DNA of 64,000 nucleotides, taken from Methylorubrum populi (GTDB taxonomy: Bacteria > Pseudomonadota > Alphaproteobacteria > Rhizobiales > Beijerinckiaceae). A program made the position numbers and the translations under genes. The stretch spans positions 930,001 to 994,000 of the forward strand of contig JAQIIU010000002.1 of the NCBI GenBank assembly GCA_036946625.1, read 5' to 3'. Of this stretch, positions 35,095-43,922 are shown piece after piece; the first letter of the stretch is position 1, and every line of letters starts with the position of its first letter. Below the pieces are notes generated by a model. The model searched no databases. It worked only from the letters and a program-made list of their open reading frames with translations, and was not told the origin of the DNA.

Positions 35095-37533
35095 ATGATG
35101 CTCCTCACCGAATATCGCCGCACCGCCACGCGTCTCGCCGACTTCCTGCCGTGGGCGGCGCTGGTCGGCTTCGGTGTCGTCCTCAACAAGGACGGCAGCT
35201 TCCAGCGCACCGCGCGGTTTCGCGGTCCCGACCTCGACAGCGCCGTGCCCGCCGAGCTGGTCGCTGTCGCCGGTCGGCTCAACAACGCCTTCCGCCGGCT
35301 GGGGAGCGGCTGGGCGATCTTCGTCGAGGCGCAGCGCCATCCCGCAGCGACCTATCCGGCCAGCCTCTTCCCCGATCCCGCGTCCGCGCTGGTCGAGGCC
35401 GAGCGCAAGGCGAACTTCGAGGAGGCCGGCAGCCATTTCGAGTCCAGCTACTTCCTGACCTTCACCTTCCTGCCGCCCGCCGAGGATGCGGCGCGCGCCG
35501 AAGGCTGGCTCTACGAAGGCCGTGAACGCGCGGGCATCGACCCGCACGAGGTGGTCGCCGGGTTCGTCGACCGCACCGACCGCGTGCTGCGGCTGGTCGA
35601 GACCTTCATGCCGGCGTGCCGCTGGCTGGATGACGCGGAGACGCTCACCTACCTCCACGCCTGCGTGTCGACGCACCGGCACCGCGTCCGCGTGCCCGAG
35701 ACGCCGATGTATCTCGACGCGCTGCTCGCCGACCAGCCGCTCACCGGCGGGCTGGAGCCGATGCTAGGCACTGCGCATCTGCGCGTCCTCACCATCACCG
35801 GCTTCCCGACCGCGACGACACCCGGACTGCTCGACGAACTGAACCGGCTGGCCTTCCCGTATCGCTGGTCCACCCGCGCGATCCTGCTCGACAAGACCGA
35901 CGCGACCAGGCTGCTGACGAAGATCAGGCGGCAGTGGTTCGCCAAGCGCAAGTCGGTCGCCGCCATCCTCAAGGAGGTGATGACCAACGAGCAATCGGTG
36001 CTGGTCGACACCGATGCCTCGAACAAGGCGGCGGACGCTGACCTCGCCCTTCAGGAACTCGGCGCCGATTACGCCGGCATCGCCTACGTCACCGCGACCA
36101 TCACAGTCTGGGACGCCGACCCGCGCGTGGCCGACGAGAAGCTGCGGCTGGTCGAGAAGGTCGTGCAGGGTCGCGACTTCACCGCGATGGCCGAGACGAT
36201 CAACGCGGTGGATGCCTGGCTCGGCAGCCTGCCCGGGCACGTCTACGCCAACGTCCGGCAGCCGCCAGTCTCGACGCTCAACCTCGCGCACATGATCCCG
36301 CTGTCGGCGGTATGGGCGGGACCGGAGCGGGACGAGCATTTCGACGCGCCGCCCTTGCTCTACGGCCGGACCGAAGGCTCGACCCCGTTCCGGCTGTCGC
36401 TCCACGTCGGTGACGTCGGCCACACGCTCGTCGTCGGCCCGACCGGCGCTGGCAAGTCGGTGCTGCTCGCGCTCATGGCGTTGCAGTTCCGCCGGTATGC
36501 AGGCGCACAGGTGTTCGCCTTCGATTTCGGTGGGAGCATCCGTGCTGCCGCGCTGGCGATGGGTGGCGACTGGCACGATCTCGGCGGCGGGCTGACCGAG
36601 GGCAGCGACGCCAGCGTGTCGCTCCAGCCCCTCGCGCGCATCGAACAGACCGCAAAGCGCGCCTGGGCGGCCGACTGGCTCGTCGCGATCCTGACGCGCG
36701 AAGGCGTGCCGATCACGCCGGAGGTGAAGGAGCACATTTGGACGGCGCTGTCGTCGCTGGCATCGGCGCCGGTCGAGGAACGGACGATCACCGGCCTCGC
36801 CGTGCTGCTCCAGTCGAACGACCTCAAGCAGGCGCTGCGGCCCTATTGCGTCGGCGGCGCGTGGGGCCGGCTGCTCGACGCAGAAGCCGAGCATCTCGGC
36901 AGCGCGAGCGTCCAGGCATTCGAGACCGAGGGGCTGATCGGCGCCGACGCGGCTCCCGCCGTGCTCGCCTATCTCTTTCATCGCATCGAGGATCGGCTCG
37001 ACGGATCGCCGACGCTCATCATCGTCGACGAAGGCTGGCTGGCGCTCGACGACGAAGGGTTCGCCGGGCAACTCCGCGAGTGGCTCAAGACGCTGCGCAA
37101 GAAGAACGCCAGCGTGGTGTTCGCTACGCAGTCGCTGAGCGACATCGACGGATCGGCCATCGCCCCCGCGATCATCGAGAGCTGCCAGACCCGGCTGCTC
37201 TTGCCGAACGAACGCGCGATCGAGCCGCAGATCACCGCCATCTACCGGCGGTTCGGGCTGAACGACCGTCAGATCGAAATCCTCGCACGGGCGACACCCA
37301 AGCGCGACTATTACTGCCAGTCGCGCCGCGGTAACCGGCTGTTCGAGCTGGGGCTGTCCGACGTGGCGCTGGCGCTATGCGCCGCCTCCTCGCGCACCGA
37401 CCAGCAAGCCATCGCCGCGATCCTCGCCGAGCACGGCCGCGCAGGCTTCCTCGCCGAATGGCTGCGCCACCGTGGCGTCGGCTGGGCCGCCGACCTCATT
37501 CCCGACCTCACCAACCTGGAGACACCATCATGA
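35095..37533 (+). CDS. trbE: TrbE/VirB4-type ATPase
   Basis: 812 residues. The N-terminal CagE/TrbE domain (about 170-400) is followed by the ATPase domain, with Walker A GPTGAGKS at about 447-454 and Walker B TLIIVDEGWLAL at about 640-650. It powers channel assembly and transfer. The start can be either of two adjacent ATGs (35095, 35098). The end overlaps trbJ (ATGA). Confidence 0.95.
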   Translation: MMLLTEYRRTATRLADFLPWAALVGFGVVLNKDGSFQRTARFRGPDLDSAVPAELVAVAGRLNNAFRRLGSGWAIFVEAQRHPAATYPASLFPDPASALVEAERKANFEEAGSHFESSYFLTFTFLPPAEDAARAEGWLYEGRERAGIDPHEVVAGFVDRTDRVLRLVETFMPACRWLDDAETLTYLHACVSTHRHRVRVPETPMYLDALLADQPLTGGLEPMLGTAHLRVLTITGFPTATTPGLLDELNRLAFPYRWSTRAILLDKTDATRLLTKIRRQWFAKRKSVAAILKEVMTNEQSVLVDTDASNKAADADLALQELGADYAGIAYVTATITVWDADPRVADEKLRLVEKVVQGRDFTAMAETINAVDAWLGSLPGHVYANVRQPPVSTLNLAHMIPLSAVWAGPERDEHFDAPPLLYGRTEGSTPFRLSLHVGDVGHTLVVGPTGAGKSVLLALMALQFRRYAGAQVFAFDFGGSIRAAALAMGGDWHDLGGGLTEGSDASVSLQPLARIEQTAKRAWAADWLVAILTREGVPITPEVKEHIWTALSSLASAPVEERTITGLAVLLQSNDLKQALRPYCVGGAWGRLLDAEAEHLGSASVQAFETEGLIGADAAPAVLAYLFHRIEDRLDGSPTLIIVDEGWLALDDEGFAGQLREWLKTLRKKNASVVFATQSLSDIDGSAIAPAIIESCQTRLLLPNERAIEPQITAIYRRFGLNDRQIEILARATPKRDYYCQSRRGNRLFELGLSDVALALCAASSRTDQQAIAAILAEHGRAGFLAEWLRHRGVGWAADLIPDLTNLETPS

Positions 37534-38291
37534 CCCTGCGCCGTCCGCGCGCGGCGCTCGTCGCCGCAACCATCCTGTCCGTGCCGCTCGCCCTCTCATC
37601 GATGCTGGCAACGCCCGCCGCGGCACAGTGGACCGTGTTCGATCCGTCCAACTACGCGCAGAACGTTCTCCAAGCGGCGCGCACGCTCCAGCAGGTCAAC
37701 CAGCAGATCACCTCGCTCCAGAACGAGGCGACGATGCTGGTCAACCAGGCGCGCAACCTCGCCAGCCTGCCGTACTCCTCGCTTCAGCAGCTCCAGCAGA
37801 ACGTCCGCCGGACGCAGGCGCTGCTCCAGCAGGCGCAGAACATCGCCTTCGACGTGCGGTCGATCGACCAGGCGTTCCAGCGCCAGTACGGCAACGTGTC
37901 GATGTCGGCGTCCGACCGGCAGCTCGTGACCGATGCGCGGAGCCGCTGGCAGAACACGGTCGGCGGGTTGCAGGACGCCATGCGCGTCCAGGCCGGCGTC
38001 GTCGGCAACATCGACAGCAACCGCGCGGAGATGGCGAACCTCGTCACCCGCAGCCAGGGCGCGACCGGCGCGCTTCAGGCGACGCAGGCCGGCAACCAGC
38101 TCCTCGCGCTCCAGGCGCAGCAGCTCGCCGACCTCACCGCGATGATGGCGGCGAACGGCCGCGCGCAGGCGCTGTCCGACGCCGAGCGCGCCGCGGCGGC
38201 CGAGCAGGGTCGCGAGCAGCGCCGCCGCTTCCTCGCGCCGGGCACCGGCTACCAGCCCGGCAACGCCCGCATGTTCAACCCCGGCAACTGA
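37530..38291 (+). CDS. trbJ: TrbJ, periplasmic VirB5-like protein
   Basis: 253 residues with a cleavable signal (about 1-32, ...MLATPAAAQW). A long coiled coil (about 45-130) is rich in Gln (LQQVNQQITSLQNEATMLVNQARNLASLPYSSLQQLQQNV). It is a minor pilus component and adhesin-like protein in the VirB5 family. Confidence 0.92.
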   Translation: MTLRRPRAALVAATILSVPLALSSMLATPAAAQWTVFDPSNYAQNVLQAARTLQQVNQQITSLQNEATMLVNQARNLASLPYSSLQQLQQNVRRTQALLQQAQNIAFDVRSIDQAFQRQYGNVSMSASDRQLVTDARSRWQNTVGGLQDAMRVQAGVVGNIDSNRAEMANLVTRSQGATGALQATQAGNQLLALQAQQLADLTAMMAANGRAQALSDAERAAAAEQGREQRRRFLAPGTGYQPGNARMFNPGN

Positions 38292-38299
38292 GGCACGTC

Positions 38300-38569
38300 A
38301 TGGAGGGGAAGACGCTCGCCCGGATCGGTGCGGCGATGTTCGCCGGCATCGCCATCACCGCCGCCGCGATCGAGATGACGCGCGAGGAGAAGCCGGTCGT
38401 GCCGGTCACGGTCGAGGTGTCGACCGGGCCGGTTGACCCGTTGCGCGAGGCCTTGGCGCGCTGCCGGCTCATGGGTGAGGCGGCGACGCGCGACCCCGGA
38501 TGCCTGAAGACGTGGGCCGATAACCGCGCCCGCTTTCTTGGCACGTCGCCCACTTCTGGAGCAGACTGA
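38300..38569 (+). CDS. TrbK-like putative entry exclusion protein
   Basis: 89 residues with an N-terminal hydrophobic segment (about 8-25) and a short extracytoplasmic tail with two Cys (LARCRLMGEAATRDPGCLKTWADNR). It sits between trbJ and trbL where the alternative TrbK family lies. It probably blocks redundant transfer into cells already carrying the element; assigned from position and pattern. Confidence 0.75.
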   Translation: MEGKTLARIGAAMFAGIAITAAAIEMTREEKPVVPVTVEVSTGPVDPLREALARCRLMGEAATRDPGCLKTWADNRARFLGTSPTSGAD

Positions 38570-38571
38570 CG

Positions 38572-39906
38572 ATGGGCGGCACCGGCGTCATCGACAGCTT
38601 CCTCGGCGTCTTCACCCGCTACATCGACAGCGGTTTCGGCCTGCTGTCGGGCGAGGTCGCCTTCATCGCGACCACGCTGATCGTCATCGACGTGACGCTG
38701 GCCGCGCTGTTCTGGTCGTGGGGCGCCGACGACGACATCATCGCGCGGCTCATCAAGAAGACACTGTTCGTCGGCGTGTTCGCGTACATCATCGGCAACT
38801 GGAACAACCTAGCCCGGATCGTCTTCGACAGCTTCGCCGGCCTCGGGCTGAAGGCCTCGGGCACCGGCTTCTCCGCCGCCGACCTGATGCGTCCGGGCAA
38901 GGTCGCGCAGACCGGCCTCGACGCGGGGCGTCCGCTGCTCGACTCGATCTCCGGCCTGATGGGCTACTGGTCGTTCTTCGAGAACTTCATCCAGATCGCC
39001 TGCCTGCTCTTCGCCTGGGCGCTGATCCTGCTCGCTTTCTTCATCCTCGCCGTCCAGCTCTTCGTCACGCTGATCGAGTTCAAGCTGACGACGCTCGCCG
39101 GCTTCGTGCTCATCCCCTTCGGCCTGTTCGGCAAGACCGCCTTCATGGCCGAGCGCGTGCTCGGCAACGTCATCTCGTCCGGCATCAAGGTGCTGGTGCT
39201 CGCCGTCATCGTCGGGATCGGCTCGACCTTGTTCTCGCAGTTCACCGCCGGCTTCGGCGGCCGGACGCCGACGATCGACGACGCGATGGCGATCGTGCTC
39301 GCCGCGCTGTCGCTGCTCGGCCTCGGCATCTTCGGTCCCGGCATCGCCAACGGCCTCGTCTCCGGCGGCCCCCAGCTCGGCGCGGGCGCAGCGATCGGGA
39401 CAGGCTTGGCAGCCGGCGGCATGGTCGCCGCCGGCGGTGCCGCCATTGGCGCCGTCGCCTCGGGCGGTGCTGCGCTGGCAGGCGGAGCCGCTGCCGCCGC
39501 GCGCGGTGGAGCCGCGCTCGCCGGTGGCGCGTCCACCGCCTATCAGGCCGGTGCCGCCGGACAGTCCGGCATCACCGGCGTCGCCTCCGGTCTCGGCAAC
39601 ATCGCCAGCGCGGGCGGAAAGGCGGCGGTCTCGCCGCTGAAGCGGGGCGCCGGTCGTGCGGCCGAAAGCCTCCGCTCCAGCTTCCAAGCCGGCAGTCGCG
39701 CCGTCAGCGGCGATGCCGCGCCGGATGGTGACGGCCCGGCTCCCGCAGCAGCGTCCGCCCCCGGCGGGCCGCCCGCATGGGCCAAGCGCATGAAGCGCTC
39801 TCAGCAGCTCACCCACGGCGTCCAGGCCGCAGCGCACGCCGTGCGATCCGGCGACGCGCATGGCGGCGGCTCTTCCATCTCCCTCGACCAAGGCGACCGC
39901 CCATGA
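38572..39906 (+). CDS. trbL: TrbL/VirB6-type membrane protein
   Basis: 444 residues. About five to six membrane segments fill residues 20-265 (FIATTLIVIDVTLAALFW, FVGVFAYIIGNW, LLFAWALILLAFFILAV, VLVLAVIVGIGS). A Gly/Ala-rich flexible region spans about 265-400. It is the inner-membrane core of the channel. Starts 3 bp after trbK and overlaps trbF (ATGA). Confidence 0.93.
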   Translation: MGGTGVIDSFLGVFTRYIDSGFGLLSGEVAFIATTLIVIDVTLAALFWSWGADDDIIARLIKKTLFVGVFAYIIGNWNNLARIVFDSFAGLGLKASGTGFSAADLMRPGKVAQTGLDAGRPLLDSISGLMGYWSFFENFIQIACLLFAWALILLAFFILAVQLFVTLIEFKLTTLAGFVLIPFGLFGKTAFMAERVLGNVISSGIKVLVLAVIVGIGSTLFSQFTAGFGGRTPTIDDAMAIVLAALSLLGLGIFGPGIANGLVSGGPQLGAGAAIGTGLAAGGMVAAGGAAIGAVASGGAALAGGAAAAARGGAALAGGASTAYQAGAAGQSGITGVASGLGNIASAGGKAAVSPLKRGAGRAAESLRSSFQAGSRAVSGDAAPDGDGPAPAAASAPGGPPAWAKRMKRSQQLTHGVQAAAHAVRSGDAHGGGSSISLDQGDRP

Positions 39907-40592
39907 GCATCTTCAAACGACCCGCCGCGCATTACGGCAAGACTCCGCAACCCGAGACCCCGTACCAGCGCGCGAGCCAAGTCTGGGACGACCGCATCGG
40001 CTCCGCCCGCGTGCAGGCGAGGAACTGGCGGCTGATGGCGTTCGGCTCGCTGGCACTCTCCGCCGGGCTGTCGGCTGCGCTGGTTTGGCAGTCGGCGAGC
40101 GGCTCGATCGTGCCGTGGGTGGTGCAGGTCGACCGGCTGGGACAGGCACAGGCGGTGGAGCCGGCGACCGCCGGCTATCGCCCGACCGATCCGCAGATCG
40201 CGTTCCACCTCGCGCGTTTCGTCGAGGAGGTCCGCAGCATCCCGGCCGACGCGATCGTCGTGCGGCAGAACTGGCTGCGCGCCTACGACTTCACCACCGC
40301 ACAGGGCGCGCAGGCGCTCAACGACTATGCCCGCGCCAACGACCCGTTCGCCAAGGTCGGCAAGCAGCAGGTCGCCATCGACGTGTCGTCGGTCATCCGC
40401 GCCTCGCCCGACAGCTTCCGCGTCGCGTGGATCGAGCGGCGTTATCAAGACGGCAGCTTGGCCGAGACATCGCGCTGGACCGCGATCCTCACCGTCGTCG
40501 TCCAGCCGCCGCGCGACGCCGAGGCGCTGCGCAAGAACCCGCTCGGCATCTACGTCAACGCCATCAACTGGTCGAAGGAGCTGGGGCAATGA
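39903..40592 (+). CDS. trbF: TrbF/VirB8-type protein
   Basis: 229 residues with one membrane segment (about 43-64) and a periplasmic NTF2-like domain (about 75-225: PWVVQVDRLGQAQAVEPA, RFVEEVRSIPADAIVVRQNW). It is a nucleation and scaffold component of the channel. Overlaps trbG. Confidence 0.93.
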   Translation: MSIFKRPAAHYGKTPQPETPYQRASQVWDDRIGSARVQARNWRLMAFGSLALSAGLSAALVWQSASGSIVPWVVQVDRLGQAQAVEPATAGYRPTDPQIAFHLARFVEEVRSIPADAIVVRQNWLRAYDFTTAQGAQALNDYARANDPFAKVGKQQVAIDVSSVIRASPDSFRVAWIERRYQDGSLAETSRWTAILTVVVQPPRDAEALRKNPLGIYVNAINWSKELGQ

Positions 40593-41548
40593 GCGCGCCT
40601 CTCCGCACGATCGCTGCTCCTGCCGTGCTGCTCGCCGCGACCATGCTCGCCGGTTGCGCCACGACGCAGAAGCCGCCCGAGATCACCTACGATGCCGAGG
40701 TGCCGCCGCTGCCGCCCGTTCCGGTGGTCGCCGCACCATCGCGGCCCAGACCGCTGCACGTCCCCCCGCCGTGGACGCCGGCGCGGGGCGGTTCGCCTGC
40801 CGGCACCTCGACCGCCCGCGTCGAGAACGCCAACGCCGCCGCCCGCATCCAGCCCCGCCGCGAAGGCTATTACAACGCCATCCAGGTCTATCCGTGGTCG
40901 GAAGGCGCGCTCTACCAGGTCTATGCCGCGGTCGGACAGATCACCGACATCGCGCTCGAACCCGGCGAGAGCCTCACCGGCGCCGGCCCGATCGCGGCCG
41001 GCGACACCGCGCGCTGGATCATCGGCGACACCGAGAGCGGATCGGGCGACACCCGCCGCGTCCACGTCCTCGTCAAGCCGACGCGGGCCGATCTAGCCAC
41101 CAACCTCGTCATCACCACCGACCGCCGGCTTTACCTGATCGAGCTGCACGCGGGCGAGCGGCCCTACATGCCCTCCGTCGCGTGGAGCTATCCGGCCCCG
41201 CCGCCGTCGCAGCAGCCGGTGTCATCGGCGACGCCGGTCATCCCGGCAGCCGTCGAGCGAACCTATCGCTACGCCCTGACCGGCGACGCGCCGCCGTGGC
41301 GGCCCATGTCGGTCTACGACGACGGGCGCCGCGTCTACGTCGAGTTCCCGCGCGGTATCGTTCAGGGCGAGATGCCGCCGATCTTCGTCGTCGGCCGCGA
41401 TGGCGAGCCGGAGATCGTCAACAGCCGCGTCCACGGCAACATCCTGATCGTCGACCGCCTGTTCGGCGCGGCTGAGCTGCGACTCGGCAAGGGCGACCGC
41501 CAGCAGACCGTCCGCATCCTCCGTACCGATGGAAGGCCTTCGTCATGA
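40589..41548 (+). CDS. trbG: TrbG/VirB9-type outer-membrane channel protein
   Basis: 319 residues. A lipoprotein signal (LLAATMLAGC, Cys at about 23) is followed by a Pro-rich linker (40-75), then the CagX/VirB9 domain (YYNAIQVYPWSEGALYQVYAAVGQITDIALEPGESL...ERTYRYALTGDAPPWRPMSVYDDGRRVYVEFP). It forms the outer-membrane complex with TrbI. Confidence 0.95.
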   Translation: MSAPLRTIAAPAVLLAATMLAGCATTQKPPEITYDAEVPPLPPVPVVAAPSRPRPLHVPPPWTPARGGSPAGTSTARVENANAAARIQPRREGYYNAIQVYPWSEGALYQVYAAVGQITDIALEPGESLTGAGPIAAGDTARWIIGDTESGSGDTRRVHVLVKPTRADLATNLVITTDRRLYLIELHAGERPYMPSVAWSYPAPPPSQQPVSSATPVIPAAVERTYRYALTGDAPPWRPMSVYDDGRRVYVEFPRGIVQGEMPPIFVVGRDGEPEIVNSRVHGNILIVDRLFGAAELRLGKGDRQQTVRILRTDGRPSS

Positions 41549-42798
41549 GCGGCATCGATCCCCAGCAGAACGCACCGAGCCAGCCGGACGCCGACGACGA
41601 CGCCCGACAGCTGACCGGCGAGCCGGTCGCGCCGATGCGGCTGCGACCCGAGCCGCCGCGCGTCACCCGCCTGTCGCGCAAGGCGCTGGCGGTGCTCGGC
41701 AGCGTCGCCGGTGTCGGTCTCGGCGGTGCGCTGATCTACGCGCTCCAGGTTCAGCAGGGCGGCAAACCGGCTGAGGAGGTCTACGCCACCGATGGCCGCT
41801 CGACCCCGGACGGCCTCAACGCGCTGCCGAAGGACTACACCGGCCCGGTGCTCGGCCCGCCGCTCCCCGGCGATCTCGGCCGCCCCATCCTCGACGCGCA
41901 GAACCGCGGCCAGCCGGTTCCCACACCGGGCATAGACGCGCCTGCTGGACCCGCCGCGCCCGATCCCGAGGCCGAGCGCCGTCGCCAGGAACTGGAACGG
42001 CGTCGGCAGGAACTGGAGGCGGCACGCACCAGCCGTGTGTTCTTCCAGTCCGGTGCGGCCACTGGGACGACGAGCGACAGCGGACCGGGCGACGGGATGC
42101 CGAACCTCGCTGGCATGGGACCACCCGGCCAGACCGGCACGCCCTCGGCTCAGGACCGGCAGCTCGCCTTCCTCAACCAGCCAGTCGATCGGCGCACCGT
42201 CGCCCCCGATCGCGTCTCGCCGCCCCCATCGCCCTATGTCGTCCAGACCGGGGCGATGATCCCCGCCGCGCTCATCACCGGTATCCGCTCGGACCTGCCC
42301 GGCCAGATCGTCGCGCAGGTGACCGAGAACGTCTACGACAGCCCGACCGGACGCCTGCTGCTGATCCCGCAGGGTACGCGGCTGATCGGCCAGTACGACA
42401 GCGGTGTCGGTTTCGGCCAGCGGCGCGTTCTGCTCGCCTGGACCCGCCTTATCTTCCCCAACGGCCGCTCGATCGTGCTGGAGCGCCAGCCCGGTGCCGA
42501 CGCGCAAGGCTATGCCGGGCTGGAGGACGGCGTCGACCATCACTGGTGGGATCTGGCCAAAGCCGCCGGCCTTTCGACGCTGCTGTCGGTCGGCGCACAG
42601 GCCGGCAGCTCCGGCGAGCAGGGCGATCTCGTCCGGGCGCTGCGTCAAGGCGCGTCGGACGGCATCTCACAGACCGGCCGGCAGGTGGTCGGCCGCCAGC
42701 TCGACATTGCGCCGACGCTGACCATCCGGCCGGGCTTTCCGGTCCGCGTGATCGTCGGGCGGGATTTGATCCTCGAACCCTATGGAGCCGCCCCATGA
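41545..42798 (+). CDS. trbI: TrbI/VirB10-type protein
   Basis: 417 residues: a cytoplasmic N-terminus, a membrane segment (about 48-70, LAVLGSVAGVGLGGALIYAL), a Pro-rich periplasmic linker (to about 190), and the C-terminal VirB10 barrel domain (AMIPAALITGIRSDLPGQIVAQVTENVYDSPTGRLLLIPQGTRLIGQYD...). It bridges the inner and outer membranes. Overlaps DUF2274. Confidence 0.95.
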   Translation: MSGIDPQQNAPSQPDADDDARQLTGEPVAPMRLRPEPPRVTRLSRKALAVLGSVAGVGLGGALIYALQVQQGGKPAEEVYATDGRSTPDGLNALPKDYTGPVLGPPLPGDLGRPILDAQNRGQPVPTPGIDAPAGPAAPDPEAERRRQELERRRQELEAARTSRVFFQSGAATGTTSDSGPGDGMPNLAGMGPPGQTGTPSAQDRQLAFLNQPVDRRTVAPDRVSPPPSPYVVQTGAMIPAALITGIRSDLPGQIVAQVTENVYDSPTGRLLLIPQGTRLIGQYDSGVGFGQRRVLLAWTRLIFPNGRSIVLERQPGADAQGYAGLEDGVDHHWWDLAKAAGLSTLLSVGAQAGSSGEQGDLVRALRQGASDGISQTGRQVVGRQLDIAPTLTIRPGFPVRVIVGRDLILEPYGAAP

Positions 42799-43037
42799 CC
42801 AAGCTGAAGCTCGGCCCGATCGCCGACGACAAGCCCGTGAAGGTCACGCTGGAACTGCCGGCGGACCTGCACCGCGACCTGACCGCCTATGCCGACGTGC
42901 TCGCACGCGATACCGGCCAGCCGGCGGCCGAGCCCACGCGGCTGATCGCACCGATGCTGGAGCGGTTCATGGCGACCGATCGCGCGTTTGCGAAGGCGCG
43001 GCGGGCCGGTGGCACGTCCGGCGCTGCAATCGGCTGA
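42795..43037 (+). CDS. DUF2274 family protein
   Basis: 80 residues (MTKLKLGPIADDKPVKVTLELPADLHRDLTAYADVLARDTGQPAAEPTRLIAPMLERFMATDRAF). A RHH-like beginning, KVTLELPADLHRDLTAYADVLA, suggests DNA binding. A constant last gene of trb operons of this kind. Overlaps trbI (ATGA). Confidence 0.88.
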   Translation: MTKLKLGPIADDKPVKVTLELPADLHRDLTAYADVLARDTGQPAAEPTRLIAPMLERFMATDRAFAKARRAGGTSGAAIG

Positions 43038-43057
43038 CGCGATCGAGGTATCGCACG

Positions 43058-43395
43058 ATGCCCACTTCACCGCGAGGAACGAGGCGGCAGGATCGCGGGG
43101 GGGGGGACCGCGCCGCGACGAACCACAGGATACTTCATCAACCTCCGTGCCCGACCGTTACCCTCGCTCCACCCGCCGCGCAGGCGATGCCGCCGGCATC
43201 CTGCCCGACGATCTCTACGACTATTACACCGTCGAACCTGACCCGCGGGCGGGTTCGCCTCGCGCAGCCGGGAAAAAGTGGCTGGTCACCGACGATTGGC
43301 CCGAGCGCGTGCCGGTCACCGAGGCCGAGATCGAGGTGTTCGAGCGCTGGTTCGCCGACCTGTTCGACGAGCTGTTCGGACCGACCGGCCGATAA
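43058..43395 (+). pseudogene. Hypothetical acidic protein split by a 10-G tract
   Basis: From ATG 43058 (MPTSPRGTRR) the frame reaches a run of ten G (43097-43106). After it, the coherent sequence is in another frame: GPRRDEPQDTSSTSVPD...LPDDLYDYYTVEPDPRAGSPR, KKWLVTDDWPERVPVTEAEIEVFERWFADLFDELFGPTGR. Changing the run length by one would join them into about 112 residues. In the present sequence, the frame of the 3' part has no ATG upstream of the tract. It could be a slippage-controlled gene or an assembly error. The acidic C-terminus could be a DNA-mimic or protein-binding tail; function unknown. Confidence 0.5.
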
Positions 43396-43526
43396 CGGCG
43401 TGCGACGAGCGCCGGTTGCTCCCATCGTTTCCCTGGATGATGTTGTCTATTGGTGATAATGATCGTGGACAGCATCCGGCCTGCCTGACGTTCGCGCCCG
43501 GCCCGGCGGCTGCCAGGACAGGAGAC

Positions 43527-43922
43527 ATGCGCGCCGTGACAACGCTGACGATCGGCATCGCCGACACCGACGAAATGAAGGTCCGCGCCAGGCGCATCAT
43601 GCGAGGCGAGGAGCAGCCGGCTCCCGGCGAACCGGCGGTCTGGTTCGGCTCGACCGAGTCCTTCGCCCGCATCCTCTCCGCCGCCAACCGCGACATGCTC
43701 CGCCTCATCGCCGAGCGCGAGCCGGACTCGCTCGATGCGCTGGTCGCACTGACCGGCCGTGCCAAGCCCAACCTCTCTCGCACGCTGAAAGCCATGATCG
43801 CCCACGGCATCGTCCGCATGGAGCGCAGCGGGCGCAAGCTCGCGCCCAAGGTCATCCCCGACCGGGTCGTGCTGGCGCTGGAACTGATCCCGACATCCGA
43901 CAAGCAAGGAGAACGGCCGTGA
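43527..43922 (+). CDS. MarR-like winged-helix regulator coupled to recombinase
   Basis: 131 residues from ATG 43527, preceded by CAGGAG. The winged helix is in the centre: RDMLRLIAEREPDSLDALVALTGRAKPNLSRTLKAMIAHGIVRMERSGRKLAPKVIPDRVVLALEL. Typical of the HVO_A0114-like/MarR group next to phage and element recombinases. Its stop overlaps the recombinase GTG start (GTGA), so the two proteins are made together; it probably controls recombinase expression or excision. Confidence 0.8.
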   Translation: MRAVTTLTIGIADTDEMKVRARRIMRGEEQPAPGEPAVWFGSTESFARILSAANRDMLRLIAEREPDSLDALVALTGRAKPNLSRTLKAMIAHGIVRMERSGRKLAPKVIPDRVVLALELIPTSDKQGERP

